Counted from the stretch's first letter, positions 24,622 through 33,378 are shown. The stretch is DNA of 64,000 nt from Parenemella sanctibonifatiensis (GCF_002250565.1 NZ_NMVJ01000011.1:124001-188000), one strand, 5' to 3'. Notes: generated from the letters alone by a model not told the origin. Translations and numbers: made by a program.

Positions 24622-25962
24622 ATGAGTTCTCGTGCAGCAGCGGTGGAGGCCGAAATCCCGGGGGCCCTCGCGGACCTCAAGCGGTTGGTGGCGATCGAGT
24701 CAGTCAGTTCGGACCCGGATCGCGCCGATCAGGTGCAGGCGAGCGCGGAGGCGGTCGCCGAACTCCTCACCGGCGCAGGATGCCCCGACGTACGCATCGT
24801 GTCCGCCGCGGGTGGGAAGCCTGCGGTCATCGGGCGCTACCCGGCGCCCAAGGGCGCTCCGACCATCTGCCTGTACGCCCACCACGACGTCCAGCCGACC
24901 GGGCCGGTGGACCAGTGGCACAGCGATCCCTTCACTGCCACCGAACGCGACGGCCGCCTGTACGGGCGCGGCGCGGCCGACGACAAGGGCGGCTTCGCCG
25001 TCCACCTGGCCGCCCTTCGCGCCTGGGGTGGCCAGCCCCCGGTTGGTGTCACCGTCTTCGTCGAGGGCGAGGAGGAGATGGGGTCGCCGACGCTGGCGGA
25101 CCTGATGGCCGAACACCGCGAGCTGCTGGCCGCCGACGTCTACGTCATCGCTGACTCGGGCAACTGGGAGGTCGGTGCGCCGGCCTTCACCACCACGCTG
25201 CGCGGCCTGGCTGACTGCGTCGTCGAGGTCGAGACCTCGGACCGGCTGCTGCACTCGGGCCAGTTCGGTGGCGTCGTCCCCGACGCGCTCACCACCCTGT
25301 GCCGGCTGCTCGCCACCCTCCACGACGACGCTGGCAATGTGGCGGTGGCCGGCGTACGCAACGCCGAGGAGCCCGACCTGGACTATCCGGCCGAACGGGT
25401 TGCTACCGAGTCGGGGATGCTGCCAGGCGTCCAGACCATCGGCACCGACGGTCTCGCTGGCCGAATGTGGCGCAAGCCTTCGGTGTCGGTGCTCGCCATT
25501 GATGCCACCCCGGTCGACAAGGCCGCCAACGTGCTCGCGCCCTCGGCCCGCGCCAAGGTCAGCATGCGGGTGGCTCCGGGCCAGGACGCCCACGAGGCCA
25601 TGTCCGCCCTCACCGAGCACCTGCGTACGCATGCACCCTGGGGAGCCAAGGTGACCGTCCATGACGGCGAAGCCGGGCAGCCGGGGCAGGTGCCCTTCGA
25701 AGGCCCGTACGCCGACGCCGCCCAGGCGGCCTTTGGGCAGGCCTGGGGTCGGGAGCCGGTGTTCGTCGGCCAGGGTGGCTCGATCCCGATGGTCGCCGAT
25801 TTCCAGGCCGCCTTCCCCGAGGCGACGGTGTTGGTGACCGCGGTCGCCGACCCGGATTCCCGGATGCACGGCATCGACGAATCGCTGCATCTGGGGGACT
25901 TTGCGAACGCCTGCCGGGCCGAAGCCGATTTCCTGGGCCGGTGCGCCGAGTTGCAGCGCTGA
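24622..25962 (+). CDS. M20-family dipeptidase/metallopeptidase
   Basis: The family uses two zinc ions to hydrolyse dipeptides or acylated amino acids in the cytoplasm. Seen in order: AHHDVQPTGP near residues 86-95 (first zinc His and Asp), GRGAADDKGG near 117 (bridging Asp), EGEEEMGSP near 150 (general base Glu plus zinc Glu), and the C-terminal MHGIDESLHLGDF near 414 (His ligand). A lid/dimerisation domain with SDRLLHSGQFGG lies between. The length of 446 residues fits the dipeptidase branch. The start is supported by the hexamer 7 nt upstream; an in-frame extension into the repeat region is not credible. Confidence 0.92.
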   Translation: MSSRAAAVEAEIPGALADLKRLVAIESVSSDPDRADQVQASAEAVAELLTGAGCPDVRIVSAAGGKPAVIGRYPAPKGAPTICLYAHHDVQPTGPVDQWHSDPFTATERDGRLYGRGAADDKGGFAVHLAALRAWGGQPPVGVTVFVEGEEEMGSPTLADLMAEHRELLAADVYVIADSGNWEVGAPAFTTTLRGLADCVVEVETSDRLLHSGQFGGVVPDALTTLCRLLATLHDDAGNVAVAGVRNAEEPDLDYPAERVATESGMLPGVQTIGTDGLAGRMWRKPSVSVLAIDATPVDKAANVLAPSARAKVSMRVAPGQDAHEAMSALTEHLRTHAPWGAKVTVHDGEAGQPGQVPFEGPYADAAQAAFGQAWGREPVFVGQGGSIPMVADFQAAFPEATVLVTAVADPDSRMHGIDESLHLGDFANACRAEADFLGRCAELQR

Positions 25963-26028
25963 GCTCGACTGGCGCAAAGAAGCGGGATTCTTCGGCGGTC
26001 GCAGGATGCCGCCGGAGGATTCCGCGGG

Positions 26029-26034
26029 TAGGCT
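26029..26034 (+). promoter_or_regulatory. -10-like hexamer of the SGNH hydrolase gene
   Basis: TAGGCT, 6 nt before ATG 26041. Confidence 0.6.
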
Positions 26035-26040
26035 CCGCCC

Positions 26041-26664
26041 ATGAGTACGATCGTTTTCATTGGCGACTCGATCACGGACTGTCGCCGCCGCGAGGATCCT
26101 GAGGCGCTCGGCGCGGGCTACGTACGCCTGTTGGCCGAGCAGTTCTCCCGACACGGTGGCGCCACCGTCATCAACACCGGCGTCAGCGGTGACACGGTGC
26201 CCGACGTCGCTGCGCGGCTGCAGGAGGACTGCCTGGGCCACCAGCCCGACCTGGTCAGCCTCTACGTCGGCGTCAACGACACCTGGCGGCGGTTCAGCCG
26301 CAACCAGCCCACCTCGGTCGAGGAATTCGAGGAGGGCTACCGCGGGTTGCTGGATCGCATTGCGCCGCTGCCGACGATGGTGGTGATCCCCTTCATCGTT
26401 GACGCCAACGAGGAGGTTGCCACGTATCACGAGGACCTCGACGGCAAGGTGGCGGTGATTCGCAAGCTGGCCGCGCAACGCAATCTGGTCGTGGTCGATC
26501 TGGAGGCTGCGATGGCCGATGCCCTGCAGGGTCACGAGCCGGCCGAGCTGGCCGCCGACGGCATTCACCCGACCCCGATGGGGCACGAGATCGTCGCGGA
26601 GACCTGGCTGAATGCCTACAACCAGGGTCGCGAGGAAGGCCGCCTCCCCGACCTCGCGGCGTAA
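26041..26664 (+). CDS. SGNH/GDSL-family hydrolase
   Basis: A 207-residue single-domain esterase/lipase-fold protein with all four blocks: GDSITD at residues 8-13 (nucleophile Ser), a block II Gly in NTGVSGDT, GVND near 77-80 (Asn) and DGIHPTPMGH near 173-182 (catalytic Asp and His). No signal peptide is seen, so it acts in the cytoplasm, perhaps removing acetyl groups from sugars or small esters. The stop codon TAA is part of the promoter hexamer of the next gene. Confidence 0.9.
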   Translation: MSTIVFIGDSITDCRRREDPEALGAGYVRLLAEQFSRHGGATVINTGVSGDTVPDVAARLQEDCLGHQPDLVSLYVGVNDTWRRFSRNQPTSVEEFEEGYRGLLDRIAPLPTMVVIPFIVDANEEVATYHEDLDGKVAVIRKLAAQRNLVVVDLEAAMADALQGHEPAELAADGIHPTPMGHEIVAETWLNAYNQGREEGRLPDLAA

Positions 26665-26667
26665 CCT
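26662..26667 (+). promoter_or_regulatory. -10-like hexamer of the DUF1992 gene
   Basis: TAACCT, 6 nt before ATG 26674; its first three bases are the stop codon of the SGNH gene. Confidence 0.5.
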
Positions 26668-26673
26668 TGGGCC

Positions 26674-27045
26674 ATGGGTGAGCACTGGATCGACCGGCAG
26701 ATTCGTGAGGCCCAGGAGCGAGGAGAGTTCGACAACCTCCCCGGGGCCGGCAAACCGCTGGGTAATCTGCGCCAGACCGACGAGAACTGGTGGATCAAGG
26801 CGAAGCTCGAGCGCGAGGGCCTCTCGATGCCGCTGCCGCCCGGCATGCAGTTGCGCAAGGAAGTCGCCGAGATCGACGAAACCGTGGCGGACATTCGCGA
26901 CGAGCGGGTCGTACGCGACCTGGTCACCGACCTGAATCGGCGGGTCCGCGAGCATCACCGTCGCGGGGCGCCGATGCCTGGCCAGATCGTCCGCGTGCTT
27001 GACGCGGACGCCGTCGTTGAACGCTGGCGCGACCGTCGGTCCTGA
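26674..27045 (+). CDS. DUF1992 (DnaJ-homologue C28-like) protein
   Basis: 123 residues beginning MGEHWIDRQIREAQERGEFDNLPGAG-K, the very conserved DUF1992 opening, followed by DENWWIKAKLEREGLSMPLPP and an Asn/Arg-rich C-terminus (NRRVREHHRR). The same domain forms the body of mitochondrial DNAJC28; the bacterial role is unknown. It lies 9 bp after the SGNH gene with its own promoter-like hexamer, and faces the VIT transporter gene tail to tail. Confidence 0.88.
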   Translation: MGEHWIDRQIREAQERGEFDNLPGAGKPLGNLRQTDENWWIKAKLEREGLSMPLPPGMQLRKEVAEIDETVADIRDERVVRDLVTDLNRRVREHHRRGAPMPGQIVRVLDADAVVERWRDRRS

Positions 27046-27051
27046 GAGCCC

Positions 27052-27081
27052 CGGCAGCCCACTCAGCCGAGCAGGCTGCCG
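27052..27081. terminator. Hairpin between convergent DUF1992 and VIT genes
   Basis: CGGCAGCC / GGCTGCCG with a 14-base loop; the right arm lies in the last codons of the VIT gene. Confidence 0.45.
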
Positions 27082-27806
27082 ACCGCTCCGGTCAGCAGCA
27101 GCGCGGCCATACCGCCGAGCACGATCCGCAGGATCGATCGCGGCACCGAGGACTCGCCCAGCTTGGCGCTGACGTAGCCGGTGATGGTGAGCGCGATCAG
27201 CACGGCCACCCCGGTGACCGGGATCCGGATGTCGACCGGCGTCAGCAGGATCGTCAGCAACGGCAGCAGCGCGCCGGCCAAGAAGGCGAGTGCGGAGGCG
27301 TACGCCGCGTGCCACGGGTTGAGCACCTCGTCGACGTCGAGGTGCCACCGGGTGCGCAGGTGTGCGCTCAGTCCGCTGCGCTGCCCCAGTTCGGTGGCGA
27401 CGGCCTCGGCGGTCGCGGCACTCAGTCCCTGCTGTTGCAGGGCGGTTCGCAGCGCGGCATGCTCGCGAGCCGGGTCCTGGCGCAGTGATCCACGCAACCG
27501 GTCGATGATGCTGCGTTGGGAGTCCGACGCGCTGGAGACCGAGACGTATTCACCGACGGCCATCGACAGGGCGCCGGCAATCACGGCGGCGACGCCGGCG
27601 ATGAGCACCGGGCGTACGTCGGTGGTGGCGGCGGCGACACCGACGACGGTGGCCGCCACGGAGACGATGCCGTCGTTGGCGCCGAGCACGGCAGCTCGCA
27701 GCCAGTTGAGGCGTGCGGCCAGTTGGCTGCTCTGGCTGCGGGCATCGTCGACGGCGGTGGACGTGACGGACTCGGGGCCGGGACCGGTACGGGCAGCGCT
27801 ACTCAT
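27063..27806 (-). CDS. VIT1/CCC1-family iron/manganese transporter
   Basis: The family exports or sequesters Fe2+/Mn2+. Seen: LRAAVLGANDGIVSVAATVVGVAAA near residues 36-60, the hallmark first helix (GxNDG), then GALSMAVGEYVSVSSASDSQ near 79 (second conserved helix with Met and Glu), a cytoplasmic metal-binding-type helical insert rich in Glu/Arg and His, and three further TM helices at the C-terminus (LLPLLTILLTPVDIRIPVTG). The start MSSAARTG was chosen over an in-frame ATG 13 codons upstream, which is not conserved in type. An inverted repeat with metal-regulator character lies in front of it. Confidence 0.9.
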   Translation of the reverse strand: MSSAARTGPGPESVTSTAVDDARSQSSQLAARLNWLRAAVLGANDGIVSVAATVVGVAAATTDVRPVLIAGVAAVIAGALSMAVGEYVSVSSASDSQRSIIDRLRGSLRQDPAREHAALRTALQQQGLSAATAEAVATELGQRSGLSAHLRTRWHLDVDEVLNPWHAAYASALAFLAGALLPLLTILLTPVDIRIPVTGVAVLIALTITGYVSAKLGESSVPRSILRIVLGGMAALLLTGAVGSLLG

Positions 27807-27836
27807 GGCTTCATTCTTGCCCCTGCGTCGGGGCAT

Positions 27837-27887
27837 TTCCAGCAAGGCAAGGCGGTGCTCAGCAAGGGTAGGTATGCCTTGCTGGAA
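27837..27887. promoter_or_regulatory. Inverted repeat upstream of the VIT transporter, candidate metal-regulator site
   Basis: TTCCAGCAAGGCA (27837-27849) and TGCCTTGCTGGAA (27875-27887) form a perfect 13-bp inverted repeat around 25 bp. A third half-site, CAGCAAGG, lies near 27860, and AGGTATGCCT in the right part resembles the AGGnnnnCCT core of DtxR/MntR-family operators. Confidence 0.45.
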
Positions 27888-27978
27888 GGGGCAATGCGAG
27901 GATTCTGGGTCGAATTACGCAACACGATCCTAGCGCTATCGTCGGTGACGGATTTCGGCTGTCGACGACTTCACCCAC

Positions 27979-27984
27979 TAGGCT
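27979..27984 (+). promoter_or_regulatory. -10-like hexamer of purF
   Basis: TAGGCT, 6 nt before GTG 27991. Confidence 0.6.
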
Positions 27985-27990
27985 GTCGGT

Positions 27991-29469
27991 GTGTTGCCCC
28001 CCGACGGTCTCTTGACCCACGAGTTGGACCCGCAGGACCACGGCCCGCAGGATGCGTGCGGAGTGTTCGGCGTCTACGCCCCGGGCGAGGAAGTCGCCAA
28101 GCTCACCTACTTCGGCATGTACGCCATCCAGCACCGCGGCCAGGAGTCCGCCGGCATGGCGGTCAGCGATCACCGCCGGATCATGGTGCTCAAGGACATG
28201 GGTCTGGTGTCGCAGGTCTTCAACGAGACCGCGTTGAACTCGCTGCCGGGCGACATCGCCATCGGCCACACCCGGTATTCGACCACCGGCGGCAGCGTCT
28301 GGAACAATGCCCAGCCGACCTTCCGATCCACCGGCCACGGCGGCCTTGCGCTGGCCCACAACGGCAACCTCACCAACACCGACGAGCTCGAGGAGTGGCT
28401 GGCCTCCATCAGCACCGGCCCGGTGCCCCACAAGGAGCGGATGGACTCCAGCAGCGACACCGCGCTGATCACCGCGCTGATGTGCGCCCTGGGCCGCACC
28501 GTCGCCGAGGCCGCCATGGAAGTGCTGCCGCGACTCAAGGGCGCCTTCTGCCTGACCTTCATGGAGGAGAACGCCCTGTACGCCGCGCGCGACCCCCAAG
28601 GCATCCGACCGTTGGTGCTGGGTCGGCTCGCCAACGGCTGGGTGGTCGCCTCCGAGACCGCGGCCTTGGACATCGTCGGGGCCTCCTTCGTCCGGGAGGT
28701 CGAGCCCGGCGAGATGATCACGATCGACGCCGACGGGCTGCGCACCACCCGATTTGCCGAGGCCCAGCCCAAGGGCTGTCTGTTCGAGTACGTCTATCTG
28801 GCGCGCCCTGACACCACCATCCGCGAGCGGCCGGTGCACTCGGTCCGGGTCCGGATCGGCGAGATCCTGGCCGAGGAGCATCCAGCCGATGCCGACCTGG
28901 TGATCCCGGTGCCGGAGTCCGGCATCCCCGGTGCCATTGGGTATGCCGGCGCTTCCGGCATCCCCTACGGCGTCGGCCTGGTCAAGAACGCCTACGTCGG
29001 GCGTACCTTCATCCAGCCCAGCCAGACCATCCGTCAGCTCGGCATCCGCCTCAAGCTGAATCCGCTGCGCGACGTCATCGCGGGCAAGCGGTTGGTGGTG
29101 GTCGATGACTCGATCGTGCGCGGCAACACCCAGCGGGCACTGGTGCGGATGCTGCGGGAGGCGGGCGCTGCCGAGGTGCACGTACGCATCTCCTCCCCGC
29201 CGGTTCAGTGGCCCTGCTACTACGGCATCGACTTCGCCACCCGCGCCGAACTGATCGCCCCGGGTCTCAGCGTCGATGAGATCGCCACCTCGATCGGCGC
29301 GGACTCGCTGGGTTACGTCAGCCTTGAGGGCCTCACGTCCGCCACCGAACTGCCCGGCAGCGACCTGTGCCGGGCCTGTTTCGACGGTGTTTATCCGGTG
29401 TCCATCCCGACCCGCGCCGAAGCTCCGGGCATCCCGGTCGAGCGCGAGAATCAGGAGCGGCTCGTATGA
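27991..29469 (+). CDS. purF: Amidophosphoribosyltransferase
   Basis: PurF makes phosphoribosylamine from PRPP and glutamine, the committed step of purine synthesis. There is a short propeptide ending before Cys 23 (QDACGVFG), which becomes the N-terminal nucleophile after processing. The glutaminase stretch GHTRYSTTG lies near residue 93, the PRPP-binding VVVDDSIVRGNT near 370. Cys residues near 266, 409, 460 and 463 (LCRACFDGVYP) fit the Fe-S cluster type seen in Bacillus. 492 residues is normal. The GTG start has no ribosome site but has the hexamer 6 nt before it. purM overlaps its stop. Confidence 0.97.
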   Translation: MLPPDGLLTHELDPQDHGPQDACGVFGVYAPGEEVAKLTYFGMYAIQHRGQESAGMAVSDHRRIMVLKDMGLVSQVFNETALNSLPGDIAIGHTRYSTTGGSVWNNAQPTFRSTGHGGLALAHNGNLTNTDELEEWLASISTGPVPHKERMDSSSDTALITALMCALGRTVAEAAMEVLPRLKGAFCLTFMEENALYAARDPQGIRPLVLGRLANGWVVASETAALDIVGASFVREVEPGEMITIDADGLRTTRFAEAQPKGCLFEYVYLARPDTTIRERPVHSVRVRIGEILAEEHPADADLVIPVPESGIPGAIGYAGASGIPYGVGLVKNAYVGRTFIQPSQTIRQLGIRLKLNPLRDVIAGKRLVVVDDSIVRGNTQRALVRMLREAGAAEVHVRISSPPVQWPCYYGIDFATRAELIAPGLSVDEIATSIGADSLGYVSLEGLTSATELPGSDLCRACFDGVYPVSIPTRAEAPGIPVERENQERLV

Positions 29470-30506
29470 GCGAGTCCCAGCCCTCTGCGTACGCCCGCGC
29501 CGGCGTCGACATCGAAGCCGGCGACCGCGCCGTGGAGTTGATGAAGGAGCACGTACGCCGGACCCGGCGCCCCGAGGTGCTGGGCGGGCTGGGTGGTTTT
29601 GCCGGTTTCTTCGACGCGTCGGCGCTGCAGCGCTACCAGCAGCCGGTGTTGGCGACCTCCACTGACGGGATCGGGACCAAGGTCGCCGTGGCACAGGCGA
29701 TGGACAAGCATGACACCATCGGGCAGGACCTGATCGGTATGCTCGTCGACGACCTGGTGGTCGTCGGCGCCGAACCGCTGTTCGTCACCGACTACATCGC
29801 CTGTGGCTCGGTGCAGCCTGAACGGATCGCTGACATCGTCGCCGGCATTGCGCAGGGTTGCGTGCTGGCCGGTTGTGCGCTGCTCGGTGGCGAAACCGCC
29901 GAACATCCCGGGCTGCTGGAGCCCACCGAGTATGACATTGCCGGCGCCACCACCGGGGTGGTGGAACGGGACAAGATCCTGGGCCCCGACCGGGTCCGCG
30001 ACGGTGACCAGCTGATTGCGCTGCCCTCCTCGGGCCTGCACTCCAACGGTTACTCGCTGGTGCGGCAGGTGCTGCTGACCGATGCCGGAATGAGCCTGAC
30101 CGGACACGTCGACGAGCTGGGCCGCAGCCTGGGGGAGGAGTTGCTGGAACCGACCCGGATCTACGCCAAGGAACTGCTGGCGCTGATCGCCGAGGTCGAG
30201 GTCCACGCGATGAGCCACATCACTGGCGGCGGGCTGGCCAACAACCTGGCCCGGGTGCTGCCCGAAGGACTGGGCGGCGTGGTGGACCGGGCCAGCTGGC
30301 AGCCCGGCGCGATCTTCGATCTGGTGCAGCGGGTCGGCAACGTCAGCCAGGCTGACATCGAGGCCACCCTGAACATGGGGGTGGGGATGGTGTTGATCGT
30401 CCCGCAGGCGTCGGTCGAGCCGATCCTGACCCGATTCCCGCAGGCGTGGCGCTGCGGCGAGATTGGCGCTGGGGCAGGGGTACAGCTGGAGGGGGCGCAC
30501 GTCTGA
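29466..30506 (+). CDS. purM: AIR synthetase
   Basis: PurM closes the imidazole ring, FGAM to AIR, using ATP. Seen: AYARAGVDIEAGDRAVELMK at the N-terminus, STDGIGTKVAVA near residue 65 (ATP site), DLVVVGAEPLFVTDYIA near 97 and ALLGGETAEHPG near 139, all diagnostic. 346 residues. ATG 29466 overlaps the purF stop (ATGA), so translation is coupled. A hairpin ends the pair 16 bp after the stop. Confidence 0.97.
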   Translation: MSESQPSAYARAGVDIEAGDRAVELMKEHVRRTRRPEVLGGLGGFAGFFDASALQRYQQPVLATSTDGIGTKVAVAQAMDKHDTIGQDLIGMLVDDLVVVGAEPLFVTDYIACGSVQPERIADIVAGIAQGCVLAGCALLGGETAEHPGLLEPTEYDIAGATTGVVERDKILGPDRVRDGDQLIALPSSGLHSNGYSLVRQVLLTDAGMSLTGHVDELGRSLGEELLEPTRIYAKELLALIAEVEVHAMSHITGGGLANNLARVLPEGLGGVVDRASWQPGAIFDLVQRVGNVSQADIEATLNMGVGMVLIVPQASVEPILTRFPQAWRCGEIGAGAGVQLEGAHV

Positions 30507-30521
30507 GGCGCTGCTGCTGAG

Positions 30522-30541
30522 CGTCGGGAGCGGTCCCGACG
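30522..30541 (+). terminator. Terminator hairpin after purM
   Basis: CGTCGGGA / TCCCGACG, perfect 8-bp stem with loop GCGG; no T-tract. Confidence 0.55.
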
Positions 30542-30616
30542 ACCGACGGAATGGTCGCCCAGGGCGCACCACGCCGGCGAGAACGTGTGACCTTTGGTCC
30601 CCGGCGGTTTATTCGC

Positions 30617-30622
30617 TAATCT
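30617..30622 (+). promoter_or_regulatory. -10-like hexamer of the DUF3073 gene
   Basis: TAATCT in an AT-richer patch. The transcript would carry a leader of about 60 nt with GAGGGGG before ATG 30689. Confidence 0.45.
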
Positions 30623-30688
30623 GTGTGGCACGACATTGACCAGTTGAAGCCCCGGATACGTCCGGCAAAGTGCGAGGGGGTCGACCCG

Positions 30689-30910
30689 ATGGGGCGCGGC
30701 CGTGCTAAAGCGAAGCAGACCAAGGTTGCTCGCGAGTTGAAGTATCGCTCGGTGAACACCGACCTGCAGTCTCTGGAACGAGAATTGAGGGGTGAGCAGC
30801 CGGACGTCCCTGATCCGGACGACATCCCCGAGGCGTACGCCGATCTCGCGGAGGCCTACGGTGCCACCGATGACGACGGGGACGGCTACGGCCGATACTC
30901 CGCCAGCTGA
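30689..30910 (+). CDS. DUF3073 protein
   Basis: 73 residues opening MGRGRAKAKQTKVARELKY, the actinobacterial DUF3073 signature, with an acidic, Tyr-containing tail (DDDGDGYGRYS). Function unknown. I start at ATG 30689 because conservation begins there and GAGGGGG lies 9-15 bases upstream; an in-frame GTG at 30623 is not supported. In many actinobacteria this small gene lies next to purM, as here. It overlaps the next gene by 41 bp. Confidence 0.92.
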   Translation: MGRGRAKAKQTKVARELKYRSVNTDLQSLERELRGEQPDVPDPDDIPEAYADLAEAYGATDDDGDGYGRYSAS

Positions 30911-31982
30911 GTCCGACTGGCATCCTGACTTCCTCGGCGGGTTTTCCGCGAGGCGTCTCCCTCTCCATGACGTGCCTGAGGTCGTCGGCGAATCTGTCGA
31001 TGACCCGTACGCGACGGTGGTCCGACTGGACCGTGACGCGCCGTCGCAGGAGCGGGCCGAGATGTCTGGTGACCAGGCTGACCGCCACCCCCGCGAGGCG
31101 GTCCTCTATCTCCACGGCTGGAACGACTACTTCTTCCAGGCACACGTGGCGCAGTGGTGGGCCGACCGCGAGGTGGACTTCTACGCCCTCGACCTGCGGC
31201 GCTGTGGCAGAAGCCTGATCGACGGGCAGCTGCCCGGCTATGTCAACGACCTCACCGAGTACTACGAGGAAGTTGACCGTGCCTACGAGTTGGTGGCGCA
31301 GCACCATGACCGGGTCTGGCTGATGGGTCACTCGACCGGCGGGCTGGTGGCGTCCTTGTGGGCGCATGACCGGCCCGGTCGGGCGGCCGCGTTGGTGCTG
31401 AACTCACCGTGGTTGGAATTTCAGGGGTCGGCGGCTGGGCGTGCGTTGGGCGCCACGTTGCTGTCCGGGATCGGTCGGCGGCGGCCGACGACGGTGCTGC
31501 CGATGCATGACACGGGCTTCTATGCCCGCACCATCCACAGCCGCTACGACGGCCCGTGGGACTACGACCTGACCCTCAAGCCGAACCCCTCCCAGCCGAT
31601 CCGGGTGGGCTGGCTGCGGGCGGCGTTGCGGGGCCACCAACGAGTCGCCCAGGGGCTCGACATCCAGGCTCCGGTGCTGGTGATGTGCTCGACCCGATCC
31701 GACCTGCGGCTGCGGTGGTCGCCACAGATGGCGTACGCCGACATCGTCCTGGACGTCGAACAGATCGCGATGCGGGCCCATCACCTGGGGCGCCGCGTGC
31801 TGATCAGCCGGATCGAGGGCGGCATGCACGACCTGACCCTTTCCAAGGAACCCGCGCGGAGCGAGACCTTTGCGACGATGGCGGCCTTCGTCGCCGGCGT
31901 GCGTGAGCGGCTCAACCATGACGATCAGCTGGCAACGGCCGGGGTGGCGCCGGTTGCGGGCAGTGAGACAATGGCTCAGTGA
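30870..31982 (+). CDS. Alpha/beta hydrolase, monoacylglycerol-lipase/S33-like
   Basis: 370 residues: VLYLHGWNDYFFQ near residue 82 (oxyanion region), nucleophile elbow MGHSTGGLVASLWA near 152-165 (Ser 155), Asp near 290 in the CSTRSDLRLRW stretch, and His in EGGMHDLTLS near 319. This resembles serine aminopeptidase/monoacylglycerol-lipase-like proteins with a lid. It is cytoplasmic, since no signal peptide is seen. The start is uncertain: ATG 30870 lies inside the DUF3073 gene, and the frame is open further up. It overlaps ndh by 4 bp, and the ndh promoter hexamer lies inside its 3' end. Confidence 0.82.
   Translation: MTTGTATADTPPAESDWHPDFLGGFSARRLPLHDVPEVVGESVDDPYATVVRLDRDAPSQERAEMSGDQADRHPREAVLYLHGWNDYFFQAHVAQWWADREVDFYALDLRRCGRSLIDGQLPGYVNDLTEYYEEVDRAYELVAQHHDRVWLMGHSTGGLVASLWAHDRPGRAAALVLNSPWLEFQGSAAGRALGATLLSGIGRRRPTTVLPMHDTGFYARTIHSRYDGPWDYDLTLKPNPSQPIRVGWLRAALRGHQRVAQGLDIQAPVLVMCSTRSDLRLRWSPQMAYADIVLDVEQIAMRAHHLGRRVLISRIEGGMHDLTLSKEPARSETFATMAAFVAGVRERLNHDDQLATAGVAPVAGSETMAQ
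31967..31972 (+). promoter_or_regulatory. -10-like hexamer of ndh
   Basis: GACAAT inside the end of the hydrolase gene, 6 nt before GTG 31979. Confidence 0.45.
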
Positions 31983-33325
31983 ACAAACCAAGTCGTAGGC
32001 CCAAGGTCGTCATCGTGGGGGCTGGCTTCGCTGGAATCGCCGCCACCCGCGAACTCAAGCGCAAGAACGTCGACGTCACCCTGATTGACGCCAACGCCTT
32101 CACCACGTTCCAGCCGCTGCTCTATCAGGTCGCCACCGGTGGCCTGAACCCGGGCGACGTCACCTATTCGCTGCGGGCGCTCGCCGCCGGCGCGGGGGCC
32201 CGTTTCCGCCTCGGCAAGATGGTCGGGCTGGACCGCGTCAACAAGCAGGTGGTCCTCGACGACGGGACCCGCGTCGACTACGACTTCCTGATGCTCAGCC
32301 AAGGTCTGGGTGCCAACTTCTTCGGCATTCCCGGCGCACAAGAATACGCGATGGCGCTCTACACCCGCTCCGAGGCGATCAGCTTGCGTGACGTGATCCT
32401 GCATGGCCTGGAGCGCAAGGCCGCCGGCAAGGTGCCGCGCAACAAGCAGCTGTCGATGGTGGTCGTCGGCGGCGGCCCCACCGGTGTCGAGATGGCCGGC
32501 ACCTTGGCCGAACTGCGCAACTCCGGCATCCCCGAGATGTATCCGGAGCTGACCATCTCCGACGTCCAAGTGGCGCTGGTCGAGATGACCGACCACCTGC
32601 TCGGCCCCTTCGACGACTCGCTGCGTCGCTACACCCGTCGCCAGCTGGAGCTGCGCGGCGTACGCGTACTGACCAACACGGCCATCGCTGAGGTCTTCGC
32701 GGACCACGTCGTCTTCAAGAACGGCGAGACCGAGCCGGCCGACCTGGTGGTCTGGGCCGGTGGCGTGGCCGGGCACCAAGAAGTGGGCGACTGGGGTCTG
32801 CCCCAGGGCGCCGGCGGCCGCATCAAGGTCACCCGAGACCTGCGGGTGGAAGGGGAGGACTCGATCTTCGCCGCCGGCGATGCCGCGACCATCTCCGAGA
32901 AGCCGGTGCCGGGTCTGGCCCAGCCGGCACTTCAGATGGGCGCCCACGTCGCCAACGAGATCGTGCGCGCCCTCAAGGGCGAACCGGCCGAGGACTTCGA
33001 ATACAACGACCTCGGCACCATGGCCACGATCGGCCGCAGCTCGGCGGTCGCCGAACTGCCCAACAAGATCAAGCTGACCGGTCTGCCGGCTTGGATGATG
33101 TGGGTGCTGGTGCACCTCTACCAGCTGCTCGGTGGCCGCAACCGGATCCAGGCGATGATCAACCTCGGTGTGCGCTACCTGGCGTGGCCGCGGCATGCGA
33201 TCACGATTGTCGGTGACCAAGCGGTGCCGCCCGCCGTCCAGTTCCGGCGCGACAAGGAAGCCCTCGAGGAGAAGCTGGCTCAGGCCGAACGCGAAGCCGA
33301 AGAGGCCGAACGAGCCCAAGGCTGA
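31979..33325 (+). CDS. ndh: Type II NADH:quinone dehydrogenase
   Basis: NDH-2 passes electrons from NADH to menaquinone without pumping protons. It has two dinucleotide folds: VVIVGAGFAGIAATREL near residues 10-26 (FAD) and VVVGGGPTGVEMAGTLAEL near 160-178 (NADH). AAGDAATI near 302 is the C-terminal FAD motif. 448 residues is normal. The C-terminal part (YLAWPRHAITIVGD, then a charged coiled tail EEKLAQAEREAEEAERAQ) gives amphipathic membrane attachment. The GTG start is leaderless. The quinone substrate is made by the men genes at 58-62 kb. Confidence 0.94.
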   Translation: MNKPSRRPKVVIVGAGFAGIAATRELKRKNVDVTLIDANAFTTFQPLLYQVATGGLNPGDVTYSLRALAAGAGARFRLGKMVGLDRVNKQVVLDDGTRVDYDFLMLSQGLGANFFGIPGAQEYAMALYTRSEAISLRDVILHGLERKAAGKVPRNKQLSMVVVGGGPTGVEMAGTLAELRNSGIPEMYPELTISDVQVALVEMTDHLLGPFDDSLRRYTRRQLELRGVRVLTNTAIAEVFADHVVFKNGETEPADLVVWAGGVAGHQEVGDWGLPQGAGGRIKVTRDLRVEGEDSIFAAGDAATISEKPVPGLAQPALQMGAHVANEIVRALKGEPAEDFEYNDLGTMATIGRSSAVAELPNKIKLTGLPAWMMWVLVHLYQLLGGRNRIQAMINLGVRYLAWPRHAITIVGDQAVPPAVQFRRDKEALEEKLAQAEREAEEAERAQG

Positions 33326-33348
33326 TCCCCGTCAGGGTGTATTGAGCA

Positions 33349-33378
33349 AAGCGCTGCGCGAGTCCTCGCGTGGCGCTT
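33349..33378. terminator. Bidirectional terminator between ndh and the fructosamine-kinase gene
   Basis: AAGCGC-TG-CGCGA pairs with TCGCG-TG-GCGCTT around the loop GTCC; only the symmetric TG pair is unpaired. Confidence 0.6.
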
